Shown piece after piece: positions 1 to 7,220 of a stretch of DNA of 64,000 nt (its first letter is position 1; every line of letters begins with the position of its first letter). Source of the DNA: Flavobacteria bacterium BAL38. GTDB lineage: Bacteria > Bacteroidota > Bacteroidia > Flavobacteriales > Flavobacteriaceae. The DNA lies in assembly GCA_000169355.1 (NCBI GenBank), contig AAXX01000006.1:1-64000 (forward strand), in the 5' to 3' direction. The notes beneath the pieces are model-generated. The model worked only from the letters and a program-made list of their open reading frames with translations, was not told the DNA's origin and made no database searches. Made by a program: the position numbers and the translations under genes.

Positions 1-223
1 ATTAGAAAGTGATGTTTTTTTTGACGGAAATGAAATTCAACTTAAATTACATAAAGCGATAACTCAACTGCCAGAAAAACAACAATTAGTTTTTAAAATG
101 AAATACTTTGAAGAACTAAAATACGAAGAAATGTCGGATATTTTAACTACATCGGTAGGAGCTTTAAAAGCAAGTTACCATATAGCAGTAAAAAAAATTG
201 AAGAATATTTAAAAACCAATTAA
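1..223 (+). CDS. ECF-type RNA polymerase sigma factor, C-terminal part
   Basis: Open from the left edge of the window (codons start at base 2) to TAA at 221-223, so only about the last 73 residues are present. The visible part holds a sigma-70 region 4 helix-turn-helix: AITQLPEKQQLVFKMKYFEE, then the recognition-helix segment around TSVGALKASYHIAVKKIEE. In ECF sigma factors this part contacts the -35 element. The next gene follows after 33 bases and encodes a small protein with one membrane segment, and the third gene encodes a secreted helical protein, an arrangement typical of an extracytoplasmic stress-response unit. The family call is firm; the stimulus and target genes cannot be told from here. 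Confidence 0.85.
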   Translation, partial: LESDVFFDGNEIQLKLHKAITQLPEKQQLVFKMKYFEELKYEEMSDILTTSVGALKASYHIAVKKIEEYLKTN

Positions 224-256
224 ACCATTTACTCTTAATTTTGTCTAATATATATC

Positions 257-679
257 ATGAAACAAATAGATTTAGAAAATACAGAAAAAATAGATTCAGG
301 ATTTAAAATTCCAGAAAATTATTTTGAGCAATTTGAAGCCAAAATAATGGAACGTGTTTCAAAAGAAAAAGAAGTTAAAGTGGTTTCTTTATTCTATAAA
401 AAACAAGTATGGATAAGTAGTATTGCAGCATTATTTTTACTAGCAATTGCAATTCCGGTATATTTTAATATGGCTAAAGAAAGTAATTTAGATTCCAATA
501 CAATCGAAAGTTATTTAGCAGATCAACAAAGTGTAGGAACAACAGAATTAATAAAACATTTAACCGATGAAGATATATCGGAACTACAAAATGCTTTAGC
601 CATTGATAATGTTACAGATGAAACTATTGAAAATTATTTATCAGAAACTGCCAATTTAGATTATTTATTAAACGAATAA
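257..679 (+). CDS. small single-pass membrane protein beside an ECF sigma gene (possible anti-sigma partner)
   Basis: A 140-residue protein with an acidic/basic N-terminal segment of about 50 residues, one hydrophobic span at about 51-72 (VWISSIAALFLLAIAIPVYF), and an acidic C-terminal half ending DYLLNE. The layout (short cytoplasmic part, one membrane pass, extracytoplasmic part) and the position just behind an ECF sigma gene fit a membrane-bound anti-sigma factor. However, I see no recognised anti-sigma motif such as a zinc-binding HxxxCxxC, so that role is inferred from context only. It is probably co-transcribed with the sigma gene before it and the secreted protein after it (15-base gap). 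Confidence 0.7.
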   Translation: MKQIDLENTEKIDSGFKIPENYFEQFEAKIMERVSKEKEVKVVSLFYKKQVWISSIAALFLLAIAIPVYFNMAKESNLDSNTIESYLADQQSVGTTELIKHLTDEDISELQNALAIDNVTDETIENYLSETANLDYLLNE

Positions 680-694
680 AAAAAATCAATCCTT

Positions 695-1144
695 ATGAAA
701 ACAAAAATTATATATCCCATCGTATTTCTTTTAATTTCTTCTTTATCCTTTTCTCAAGGATTTAAAGAAAAAAAAGAAAAAGTAAAAGCTTTAAAAGTAG
801 CTTATATTACAGAGCAATTAGATTTAACTACTGAAGAAGCGCAAAAGTTTTGGCCTATTTATAATGCCTTTGATGACAAACAATCGGAACTACGTCATGA
901 AAAAATAAGAGCCATTTTAGACCGATTTGAACCAGGAAATGTAGAAAAATTATCAGAAAAAGACGCTTCTACTCTACTTACACAAATGGAATCTGTAGAA
1001 GAAAGTTTATTTGCACTTCGCAAAAAATTTATTAAAGATTTACAAGGTGTTATTAGCGCTAAAAAAATAATTAAGCTTAAAAAAGCCGAAGAAGATTTTA
1101 ATAGAACGTTATTACGACAAATTAAAGAGAGAAGAAAAGGTTAA
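695..1144 (+). CDS. secreted helical protein, Spy/CpxP-like 'sensor of ECF sigma factor' type
   Basis: A 149-residue protein with a clear signal peptide (positively charged start, hydrophobic core, likely cleavage near residue 20 after SLSFS). The rest is charged and alpha-helical, including LDLTTEEAQKFWPIYNAF, a pattern seen in flavobacterial periplasmic proteins encoded beside ECF sigma factors and loosely like Spy/CpxP (LT-x-x-Q/E repeats). It likely acts in the periplasm, either chaperoning or sensing envelope stress. It is the third gene of the sigma unit and is followed by a strong terminator. The role is inferred from neighbourhood and composition. Confidence 0.7.
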   Translation: MKTKIIYPIVFLLISSLSFSQGFKEKKEKVKALKVAYITEQLDLTTEEAQKFWPIYNAFDDKQSELRHEKIRAILDRFEPGNVEKLSEKDASTLLTQMESVEESLFALRKKFIKDLQGVISAKKIIKLKKAEEDFNRTLLRQIKERRKG

Positions 1145-1161
1145 TTAAACCTTCTCATTTT

Positions 1162-1190
1162 AAAGCTGAACTATGTTCAGCTTTTTTTTA
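1162..1190 (+). terminator. Rho-independent terminator after the sigma-factor unit
   Basis: A 9-bp stem (aaagctgaa / ttcagcttt) with a 5-base loop is followed by a run of T. It lies 17 bases after the stop of the secreted helical protein and closes the ECF sigma unit. Confidence 0.85.
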
Positions 1191-1229
1191 TTACAATTTA
1201 AAAACTCAAATAAGTTCAGTGTATTAAAG

Positions 1230-2270
1230 TTATTTCATTTCAAATCGAACCAATTGGTTTTTTCCAGTAGCATAAAACACAGTATCCGATTCAAATCTAA
1301 AGGTATAAAATTGATTATCATCTGAGAATTTTATCCAGCTTTTACCAAAATCGGATGAATAAAACATTCCCGTTCCTCCTACTGAAATTAGCAGCTCTCC
1401 TTTACTATTAGGAACAAATTGCACACAAGATGCATAACCAAAAGCTTCGTTATTTGCAATTAATTCCCAAGTCTTTCCACCATTTTTTGTTATGGCTTTG
1501 TTTAACGAGTTTTGAGTTTGTTTCATATAATTTCCACCCGCAATAATTCCTAGCTTAGTATCATAAAAATCGGCAGTAAAAATTCCGGTCATTTCTTCAC
1601 CTTGCACAATTGGTGTTTCATATACTTTCCAAGTTTCGCTAAAATCATTTGAAACAAAAACTCTTGCTTTTTTTCCCCCCGAAACCATAAAAATAGTTTT
1701 ATCTTTCACTATTAAATTTGTGTTACTGGTTGCAAAAGCCGCTTCACCTTCAGTAACTTTAGGCAATATATTACATGAAATTTTTTGCCAAGTAGTTCCT
1801 CCATCTGAAGTTTTAATCATAGCCATACAATCTAAAATAGGATCGCCCATTGCAAAACCATTTAATTCATCGGCAAATTGCATACTATCATAAAACACTT
1901 TTTCATTATCTTCTCTGTAAACAATTGTTTCCTGAAGCGTGTTTTTATCAATTTTAATAAGTATTGCTGGGTTTCCAACAGATAAAATAAAAATTGCATT
2001 TTTTGTACTCGCAATACTTCTAAATTCGGTTGTATTAGAAACATTTGCAATCGTTTTTATTACTAAAGTGTCTTTTTGCTTTTCATATACTCCTATTCTA
2101 CCCTTATCCATTCCTAGCCAAACTTTAGTCTCGTCTACTAAAATAGCTCGGCAACTGATTTTTTCATTTGAAATCACTTTGGATTCAAAATGACTATACT
2201 TAGTGTTTTTATGCGAAATAGAGGAGCAACCCGAAACTAATAGGACAATTAAAATTATTACAGACTTCAT
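1230..2270 (-). CDS. lipoprotein with BNR/Asp-box repeats (Ycf48-like beta-propeller)
   Basis: 346 residues when started at the ATG whose first base is 2270. This start gives a clean lipoprotein signal (MKSVIILIVLLVSGCSS, lipobox cysteine at residue 15); an in-frame ATG 45 bases upstream would only add a polar stretch in front of the signal. The protein has repeated Asp-box motifs (TSDGGTTW, SNDFSETW, KNGGKTW, SSDFGKSW), the signature of BNR-repeat beta-propellers such as the photosystem assembly factor Ycf48; flavobacterial homologues are often labelled 'oxidoreductase' without evidence. It is probably anchored to the outer or inner membrane facing the periplasm. It converges with the sigma unit and its substrate is unknown. 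Confidence 0.75.
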   Translation of the reverse strand: MKSVIILIVLLVSGCSSISHKNTKYSHFESKVISNEKISCRAILVDETKVWLGMDKGRIGVYEKQKDTLVIKTIANVSNTTEFRSIASTKNAIFILSVGNPAILIKIDKNTLQETIVYREDNEKVFYDSMQFADELNGFAMGDPILDCMAMIKTSDGGTTWQKISCNILPKVTEGEAAFATSNTNLIVKDKTIFMVSGGKKARVFVSNDFSETWKVYETPIVQGEEMTGIFTADFYDTKLGIIAGGNYMKQTQNSLNKAITKNGGKTWELIANNEAFGYASCVQFVPNSKGELLISVGGTGMFYSSDFGKSWIKFSDDNQFYTFRFESDTVFYATGKNQLVRFEMK

Positions 2271-2369
2271 TAGGTATTGATTTATTTTCAAATATAATTC
2301 TTTAATTTTTAGCAATGAAAATAAATTTTAATAATATGTAATTCAAGTGTTTATAAATATTTATATTTT

Positions 2370-2386
2370 TTGGCACAGATATTGAA
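2370..2386 (+). promoter_or_regulatory. candidate sigma-54 (RpoN) promoter
   Basis: TTGGCACAGATATTGAA matches the -24/-12 consensus YTGGCACGrNNNTTGCW at all fixed positions except two (A for G after the GGCAC block, A for C in the -12 dinucleotide), with the correct spacing. Transcription would start near 2397, about 34 bases before the ATG at 2431. No enhancer site was identified. Confidence 0.5.
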
Positions 2387-2430
2387 TGTAACATTACAAC
2401 ACATAAATGTTTAATCTAATACGATATATT

Positions 2431-3564
2431 ATGAAAACGAAATTACTAACATTAAGCGTTATGGCTACATTTTCAATAAGTACGCTTTTCGCACAAGACA
2501 AAACAACGGTAACGGCTCAAAACTCAGATATTAGTGAAAACTTAGATTTAAGAGCGGTAGCTACAGTTTTTGGTGATGCTTCTGACTTAGAAGACTTTGA
2601 AAGAAGATTAAACGATCCTAAGACACAAATTTCAAACTTAGATTTAAATAATGATAACTACGTTGATTATTTAAGAGTTATTGAATCTATTGAAGGAAAT
2701 AGTCATTTAGTAATTGTACAAGCTGTTTTAGATAAAGATGTTTATCAGGATGTTGCTACAATTGAAGTTGAACGCGATAGCAATAACCGAGTTCAAGTTC
2801 AGGTAGTGGGAGATGTATATATGTATGGAACCAATTATATTTACGAACCTGTTTATGTTCATAATCCTATAATATACAATACATTTTGGGTTAGAAACTA
2901 TCGCCCGTATTACTCATCTTGGTATTGGAATTTTTACCCAAGCTATTACTCTTACTGGAACCCATTTCCAATTTTTAGATACAGAAATCATATTCATGTT
3001 CATATTAATTTTGGTCATTCTTATCATTATGTAACCAATAGAAGATGCCAAACTGCTTATGCTTCCTATTATGGAAGAAGAGGAAATGGTTATGAAAGAA
3101 TGCATCCTAATCGTTCATTCGCTCACAGAAATTCAGGATACAGCAATCGTCAGGAATTAGACAATAACAGAACCGTTAGAACACCTAGAAGTAGAAGTGA
3201 AATGGCTACAAATAATACCAGAACGTCTACAAGTAGTACAAGAGGAAATAGTGGAACAAGAACAGAAACTAGAACTCCTAGAAATAATGAAACTAGAACG
3301 GCTACTTCTACAAGAGTTAATACAACACCTAGAGTAACTACTGAAAATAGAAATACTAGTACTAGAGGAAGTAATACAAGAGTTTACACCGAAAATAGAA
3401 ACAATCCATCAAGAGAAAGAAGCAGTGTTTCTAACAGTAGTACTAGAAATAATTCTGAAACTAGAGGAAGTACATCTGGAAGAAGTTCTAATGCTCAGAG
3501 TAGTCCTTCAAGAAGTTCATCAAAATCAAGAAATTCGAGTTCAAGATCATCTGGAAGAGGATAA
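2431..3564 (+). CDS. secreted protein with aromatic/His-rich middle and Arg/Ser/Thr-rich tail, function unknown
   Basis: 377 residues from the ATG at 2431, which puts a good signal peptide first (cleavage expected after STLFA, residue 21). An in-frame ATG at 2407 only adds MFNLIRYI and is unlikely. Three zones are visible: a folded-looking region at about 22-140, a Tyr/Trp/Pro/His-rich segment at about 140-215 (runs such as YRPYYSSWYWNFYPSYYSYW), and from about 230 to the end a low-complexity basic tail of Ser, Thr, Asn and Arg with few other residues. The gene stands alone, between a sigma-54-like site and a terminator. I do not recognise a named family; an envelope or surface-associated structural role is a guess. 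Confidence 0.7.
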   Translation: MKTKLLTLSVMATFSISTLFAQDKTTVTAQNSDISENLDLRAVATVFGDASDLEDFERRLNDPKTQISNLDLNNDNYVDYLRVIESIEGNSHLVIVQAVLDKDVYQDVATIEVERDSNNRVQVQVVGDVYMYGTNYIYEPVYVHNPIIYNTFWVRNYRPYYSSWYWNFYPSYYSYWNPFPIFRYRNHIHVHINFGHSYHYVTNRRCQTAYASYYGRRGNGYERMHPNRSFAHRNSGYSNRQELDNNRTVRTPRSRSEMATNNTRTSTSSTRGNSGTRTETRTPRNNETRTATSTRVNTTPRVTTENRNTSTRGSNTRVYTENRNNPSRERSSVSNSSTRNNSETRGSTSGRSSNAQSSPSRSSSKSRNSSSRSSGRG

Positions 3565-3569
3565 ATGAT

Positions 3570-3600
3570 AAAGCTGCCAAATTTGGCAGCTTTTTTTATT
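3570..3600 (+). terminator. Rho-independent terminator
   Basis: A near-perfect stem (aaagctgccaaa / tttggcagcttt) followed by seven T residues starts 6 bases after the stop of the Arg/Ser-rich secreted protein. Confidence 0.9.
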
Positions 3601-3608
3601 TTAATTCG

Positions 3609-3616
3609 TATATTTG
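3609..3616 (+). promoter_or_regulatory. candidate -7 promoter element (TATATTTG) of the RNA methyltransferase gene
   Basis: TATATTTG fits the Bacteroidota -7 consensus TAnnTTTG and lies 35 bases before the ATG at 3651. No -33 TTTG occurs at the usual 19-base spacing, so this is a partial match. Confidence 0.5.
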
Positions 3617-3618
3617 CG

Positions 3619-3634
3619 TCCCGAATTCTCGGGA
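3619..3634. repeat. short inverted repeat, TCCCGA / TCGGGA
   Basis: Sequence tcccgaattctcggga: 6-bp arms with a 4-base centre, in the leader of the RNA methyltransferase gene. The same arms flank AGCT inside purL at 11603-11618, so this is likely one member of a small dispersed palindrome family. Confidence 0.55.
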
Positions 3635-3650
3635 TGATTTAAAATTTAAA

Positions 3651-4868
3651 ATGAGATTACATAGAAATTTAGTATTTACTACCATTGATTCGCTAATGGC
3701 TATTTTTAATGAAGGTGAATATGCCGATAAAGTGGTTGCAAGAGCTTTAAAAAAAGACAAACGTTGGGGAAGTCATGATAGAAAGTTTGTTGCAGAAACA
3801 ATTTACGAAATAGTTCGTTGGAAACGTTTATACGTTGAAATTGCTGAAGTAAAAGAACCATTTGACAGAGATAATATTTGGAGAATTTTTGCCGTTTGGG
3901 CAGTTTTAAGAGGTTATACCCTACCCGATTGGAAATATTTTGAAGAAACTCCAGTTAGAAGAATTAAAGGAAAGTTTGACGAATTAACTAAAACTAGAAA
4001 ATTCAAAGAATCTATTCCAGATTGGATGGATGAATTGGGAGTTAAAGAATTAGGAGAGGAAATTTGGACAAAAGAACTGGCTGCTCAAAACGAACAAGCT
4101 AAAGTTATTTTAAGAGTTAATAGACTTAAAACTACTAAAGAAAAATTAAGAGCAATCTTAATGGATTTAGATATTGTTACTGAGTTTAATAAAGAATATC
4201 CAGATGCTTTAATTTTAACAGAAAGAGCCAATGTTTTTTTAACAGATGCTTTTAAAGATGGTCTTTTTGAAGTTCAAGATGCATCATCTCAATTGGTAGC
4301 TTATTTCTTAGATGTTCAACCAGGAATGCGAGTTGTTGATACTTGTGCAGGTGCAGGTGGAAAAACCTTACACTTAGCTTCTTTAATGGAAAACAAAGGG
4401 CAATTAATTGCAATGGATTTATATGAAAGTAAATTAAAGCAATTAAAAATTCGTGCTAAAAGAAATGGAGCTTTCAACATTGAACCACGTGTTATAGAAA
4501 GTACTAAAACAATTAAAAAACTACATGAAAAAGCAGATAGAGTTTTAATTGATGCTCCTTGTAGTGGTTTAGGTGTTTTAAAAAGAAATCCTGATAGTAA
4601 ATGGAAACTACAACCCGAATTTATTGAAAACATCAAAAAAATTCAGGCTGAAGTGTTAGAAAATTATTCAAAAATTGTAAAACCTGGCGGAAAACTTGTA
4701 TATGCTACTTGTTCCGTATTGCCTTCAGAAAATCAAGAACAAATTAAGCATTTCTTAAGCACTGAAATTGGAAAAGAGTTTACATTTGTTCAAGATAAAA
4801 AAGTTTTAGCGCATGAAAGTGGCTTTGACGGATTTTACATGGCATTATTAGAAAGAAAAATTAAATAA
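3651..4868 (+). CDS. RsmB/NOP-family RNA (cytosine-5) methyltransferase
   Basis: 405 residues. It transfers a methyl group from S-adenosylmethionine to C5 of a cytosine in RNA, probably 16S rRNA. An N-terminal helical region (about 1-130) is followed by the Rossmann methyltransferase domain with the SAM motif VVDTCAGAGGKTLHLASL, then motif IV DAPCSG (Cys304) and motif VI YATCSVLPSENQEQ (Cys354). Cys354 corresponds to the nucleophile and Cys304 to the release cysteine in this family, and both are intact. The length is close to that of E. coli RsmB (429). The exact target base cannot be assigned. It is a single gene with its own promoter-like element. Confidence 0.88.
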   Translation: MRLHRNLVFTTIDSLMAIFNEGEYADKVVARALKKDKRWGSHDRKFVAETIYEIVRWKRLYVEIAEVKEPFDRDNIWRIFAVWAVLRGYTLPDWKYFEETPVRRIKGKFDELTKTRKFKESIPDWMDELGVKELGEEIWTKELAAQNEQAKVILRVNRLKTTKEKLRAILMDLDIVTEFNKEYPDALILTERANVFLTDAFKDGLFEVQDASSQLVAYFLDVQPGMRVVDTCAGAGGKTLHLASLMENKGQLIAMDLYESKLKQLKIRAKRNGAFNIEPRVIESTKTIKKLHEKADRVLIDAPCSGLGVLKRNPDSKWKLQPEFIENIKKIQAEVLENYSKIVKPGGKLVYATCSVLPSENQEQIKHFLSTEIGKEFTFVQDKKVLAHESGFDGFYMALLERKIK

Positions 4869-4951
4869 ATAAAATCGCTTTTTGCAGTTTTTTTTGAGGA
4901 AATTAAAACCAATAAATGCGTTACCCAAATTAACCTAACAAAATTAAACCT

Positions 4952-6046
4952 ATGAAAAAAAACTTTACTATTTTATTTTTAGCAATAGTTTCTTTAGTTT
5001 TTTCACAAGCTGGAACTCCTGCTGCCCCATACTATAATGGTTTTAACTGGACTTTAACCGGAATGAGCTTGAAAAGTGCATTGTCTACAAAAATAACAAC
5101 TACACACACAAACTTAATCCCATATATTTGGAATGCTGCACAAGCAACTGATTTAGATCCAAGTAACTCAAATAATGTGTTGTTGATTTATGGATTCAGT
5201 AATAATACATGTCCAGCAAGCCCTGCAGACGGTAATGATCATAGAAGTAGAGATAAATTTCTTAATGGTGGTGGAAATTCTTGTGAATGGAATAGAGAGC
5301 ATGTTTATGCTAAAGCTCTTGGTACTCCAGCACTAGATGATGGTGGTGTAAGTGATGCTGGTGAAGATGCGCATCATATCCGTTCAAGCGATGTCGATAA
5401 AAATGGTTCAAGAGGAAATTTAAAATTTGCTGCTGGATCTGGTAATGCAGGTTCTGTTTCTGGCGGTTGGTATCCAGGTGATGAATGGAAAGGTGATGTA
5501 GCACGTATGATGATGTATATGTATTTGAGATATCCTACACAATGCTTACCAATTAATGTTGGTACTGGAGCAACAGTTGCTACTGATACAGATATGATAC
5601 AATTATTTTTACAATGGAATGCCGAAGATCCAGTATCTCAATATGAAGATAACAGAAATACCTATCACGGAAATACTTCAAATACATATGCTCAAGGAAA
5701 TAGAAATCCGTTTATTGATAATCCGTATTTAGCAACTGTTATTTGGGGCGGACCTGTTGCAGAAAACAGATGGCCAACCATCATCTTATCTTCTGATTCG
5801 TTTGCGTTTGAAAATTCGATTGCAATATATCCAAATCCAGCTGTTAATAATGAAGTATCTATTTCTTCGGAAGCTGAATTTAAATCTATTGTATTGTATA
5901 ACATAAATGGACAAATTATTCAAGAAATTAAAAGCCCTACTCGCGTTAACAATTCATATAAAGTAAGTAATTTACCTAATGGTTTTTATTTAGTTCAAAT
6001 GGCTTCTGAAAACGCAGTAGCAACCAAAAAAATAATTGTAAATTAA
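4952..6046 (+). CDS. secreted endonuclease I family nuclease with T9SS C-terminal sorting domain
   Basis: 364 residues. A signal peptide (about 1-18) is followed by an endonuclease I fold: CEWNREHVYAKAL carries the expected catalytic His117, and GEDAHHIRSSD with NGSRGNL carries the metal-site region. The last 75 or so residues (from IAIYPNPAVNNEVSI to ATKKIIVN) form a type A T9SS sorting domain, with the typical YPNP start and the GFYLVQM...KKIIV end. The enzyme should be exported by Sec, then released or attached to the cell surface by the type IX system, where it degrades DNA or RNA for nutrition or nutrient scavenging. Single gene with its own terminator. Confidence 0.9.
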   Translation: MKKNFTILFLAIVSLVFSQAGTPAAPYYNGFNWTLTGMSLKSALSTKITTTHTNLIPYIWNAAQATDLDPSNSNNVLLIYGFSNNTCPASPADGNDHRSRDKFLNGGGNSCEWNREHVYAKALGTPALDDGGVSDAGEDAHHIRSSDVDKNGSRGNLKFAAGSGNAGSVSGGWYPGDEWKGDVARMMMYMYLRYPTQCLPINVGTGATVATDTDMIQLFLQWNAEDPVSQYEDNRNTYHGNTSNTYAQGNRNPFIDNPYLATVIWGGPVAENRWPTIILSSDSFAFENSIAIYPNPAVNNEVSISSEAEFKSIVLYNINGQIIQEIKSPTRVNNSYKVSNLPNGFYLVQMASENAVATKKIIVN

Positions 6047-6076
6047 TTAAGTTTATTAAACAATATATAGTAAAGC

Positions 6077-6105
6077 AAAGCCTTGAAGAAATTCAGGGCT
6101 TTTTC
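6077..6105 (+). terminator. Rho-independent terminator of the endonuclease gene
   Basis: An 11-bp stem (aaagccttgaa / ttcagggcttt, one G-T pair) with a short loop, followed by T residues, 30 bases after the stop. Confidence 0.85.
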
Positions 6106-6151
6106 TATTTATTTACTTTATAGCAAAAATTGAGATTTAAAATAAGAGTAA

Positions 6152-6183
6152 TAAAAAAAGCTTCGAGTTTCCTCGAAGCTTTC
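6152..6183 (-). terminator. terminator of tRNA-His (minus strand)
   Basis: An 11-bp stem (aaagcttcgag / ctcgaagcttt) with a 4-base loop. On the minus strand it is followed by seven T, about 11 bases after the tRNA 3' end. Confidence 0.8.
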
Positions 6184-6193
6184 TAATTTAAAG

Positions 6194-6268
6194 GGTGAAG
6201 GACGGGGCTCGAACCCGCGACCCTCGGTACCACAAACCGATGCTCTAACCAACTGAGCTACAATCACC
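6194..6268 (-). tRNA. tRNA-His (GTG)
   Basis: A cloverleaf on the minus strand: D arm GCTC/GAGC, anticodon stem TCGGT/ACCGA with loop TTGTGGT (anticodon GTG), T arm GCGGG/CCCGT with loop TTCGAGC. The extra 5' G (position -1, first base 6268) opposite C73 is the His identity mark. CCA is not encoded. As written, acceptor pairs 5-68 (T-T) and 6-67 (T-C) do not pair; see findings. Confidence 0.93.
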
Positions 6269-6342
6269 ATTTGTTTAACGGGTGCAAATATAAGGTAAAA
6301 AAATAATTTTGCAAAGATTTTTTTTACTTTTTTACTACAAAT

Positions 6343-7059
6343 TTACTTTAAATCACCTAAGCTATTGACAGCCAAATATCTCTCTGTTGTAAAACCTTCT
6401 GCATATTCTACTCCAACGAGTCTTCCAAGGTCTTGAGCACGATATTTTACACTATTTAAAAAGTTTTTTGAAGTGATTGGAGAAACTGGTTCTTTTGAAT
6501 TTGGATCATAAAATTGAGAACTGTAAGCCAACACCGATTCCATTTTTTTGTCCATATACCCTGTAATATCTACCGCAAAATCGGGTTCAATTGTTTGCCA
6601 TTGAATATAATGATACACCACTTTTGGTCGCCAAGCTTTTTGTTTTTCTCCATTCAATTCGGTTTCAATTTTAACTAATCCCGATAAAAAACAAGCATCA
6701 CTTACTAATTTACTTCCCTTCCCATGGTCAATGTGACGATCTGATATTGCATTACACAAAACCATTTCGGGTTGGTATTTACGAATCATTTCAATTATCT
6801 TTAATTGATGTGCTTCATCATTTAGAAAAAAACCATCACGCATATCTAAATTTTCACGCACAGTTACTCCTAAAATTTCAGACGCTTTAGCTGATTCTGA
6901 ATTTCGAATTTCCACCGAACCGCGCGTACCAAGTTCGCCACGAGTTAAATCGATAATTCCAACTTTCTTACCTAAACTAATCTCTTTTGCTATAGTTCCA
7001 CTACAACCTAATTCTACATCGTCTGGATGAGCTCCAAAAGCTAATATGTCTAATTTCAT
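6343..7059 (-). CDS. bshB1: bacillithiol biosynthesis deacetylase BshB1
   Basis: 238 residues of the LmbE/PIG-L zinc deacetylase family. It removes the acetyl group from N-acetylglucosaminyl-malate to give glucosaminyl-malate, the second step in making the thiol bacillithiol. The zinc motif AHPDD is at 11-14 (His11, Asp14), and DRHIDHGKGS supplies His112 and the catalytic-site region; LTRGELGTRGS is typical of BshB1. Length and motifs match the family closely. No bshA or bshC is in the window. It is a single minus-strand gene next to tRNA-His; the 160-base gap upstream of it holds dispersed repeats. Confidence 0.9.
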   Translation of the reverse strand: MKLDILAFGAHPDDVELGCSGTIAKEISLGKKVGIIDLTRGELGTRGSVEIRNSESAKASEILGVTVRENLDMRDGFFLNDEAHQLKIIEMIRKYQPEMVLCNAISDRHIDHGKGSKLVSDACFLSGLVKIETELNGEKQKAWRPKVVYHYIQWQTIEPDFAVDITGYMDKKMESVLAYSSQFYDPNSKEPVSPITSKNFLNSVKYRAQDLGRLVGVEYAEGFTTERYLAVNSLGDLK

Positions 7060-7078
7060 TTTTAAACTTTTATATTTT

Positions 7079-7220
7079 TAAACACATAGAATCATAGATT
7101 TTTTTGTGCTTTTTTTGTCCGAAGCTTCGGACGTTTCACTTAACATAATTTACAGAGCATTTCTATTTGAATTATTTAAAATACAATGTCTTTCAAATTT
7201 TTCTATGTGACTATGTGTTT
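7079..7220. repeat. intergenic repeat block bounded by inverted 'aaacacatag / ctatgtgttt' arms, with a central palindrome
   Basis: The gap between bshB1 and the isochorismate synthase gene starts with aaacacatagaatcatag (7079-7096) and ends with the near-complement ctatgtgactatgtgttt (7203-7220). In the middle lies a perfect 16-bp palindrome, gtccgaagcttcggac (7117-7132), followed by gtttcact. Related arms recur at 8841-8914, 31001-31020, 31079-31096 and 55002-55022; the palindrome recurs at 28451-28466. It looks like a dispersed non-coding repeat, not a gene. Confidence 0.65.

Noticed and set aside
4316..4636. Minus-strand open frame inside the RNA methyltransferase gene
   Set aside because: Lies over the conserved SAM and catalytic motifs of the plus-strand gene; it is a shadow.
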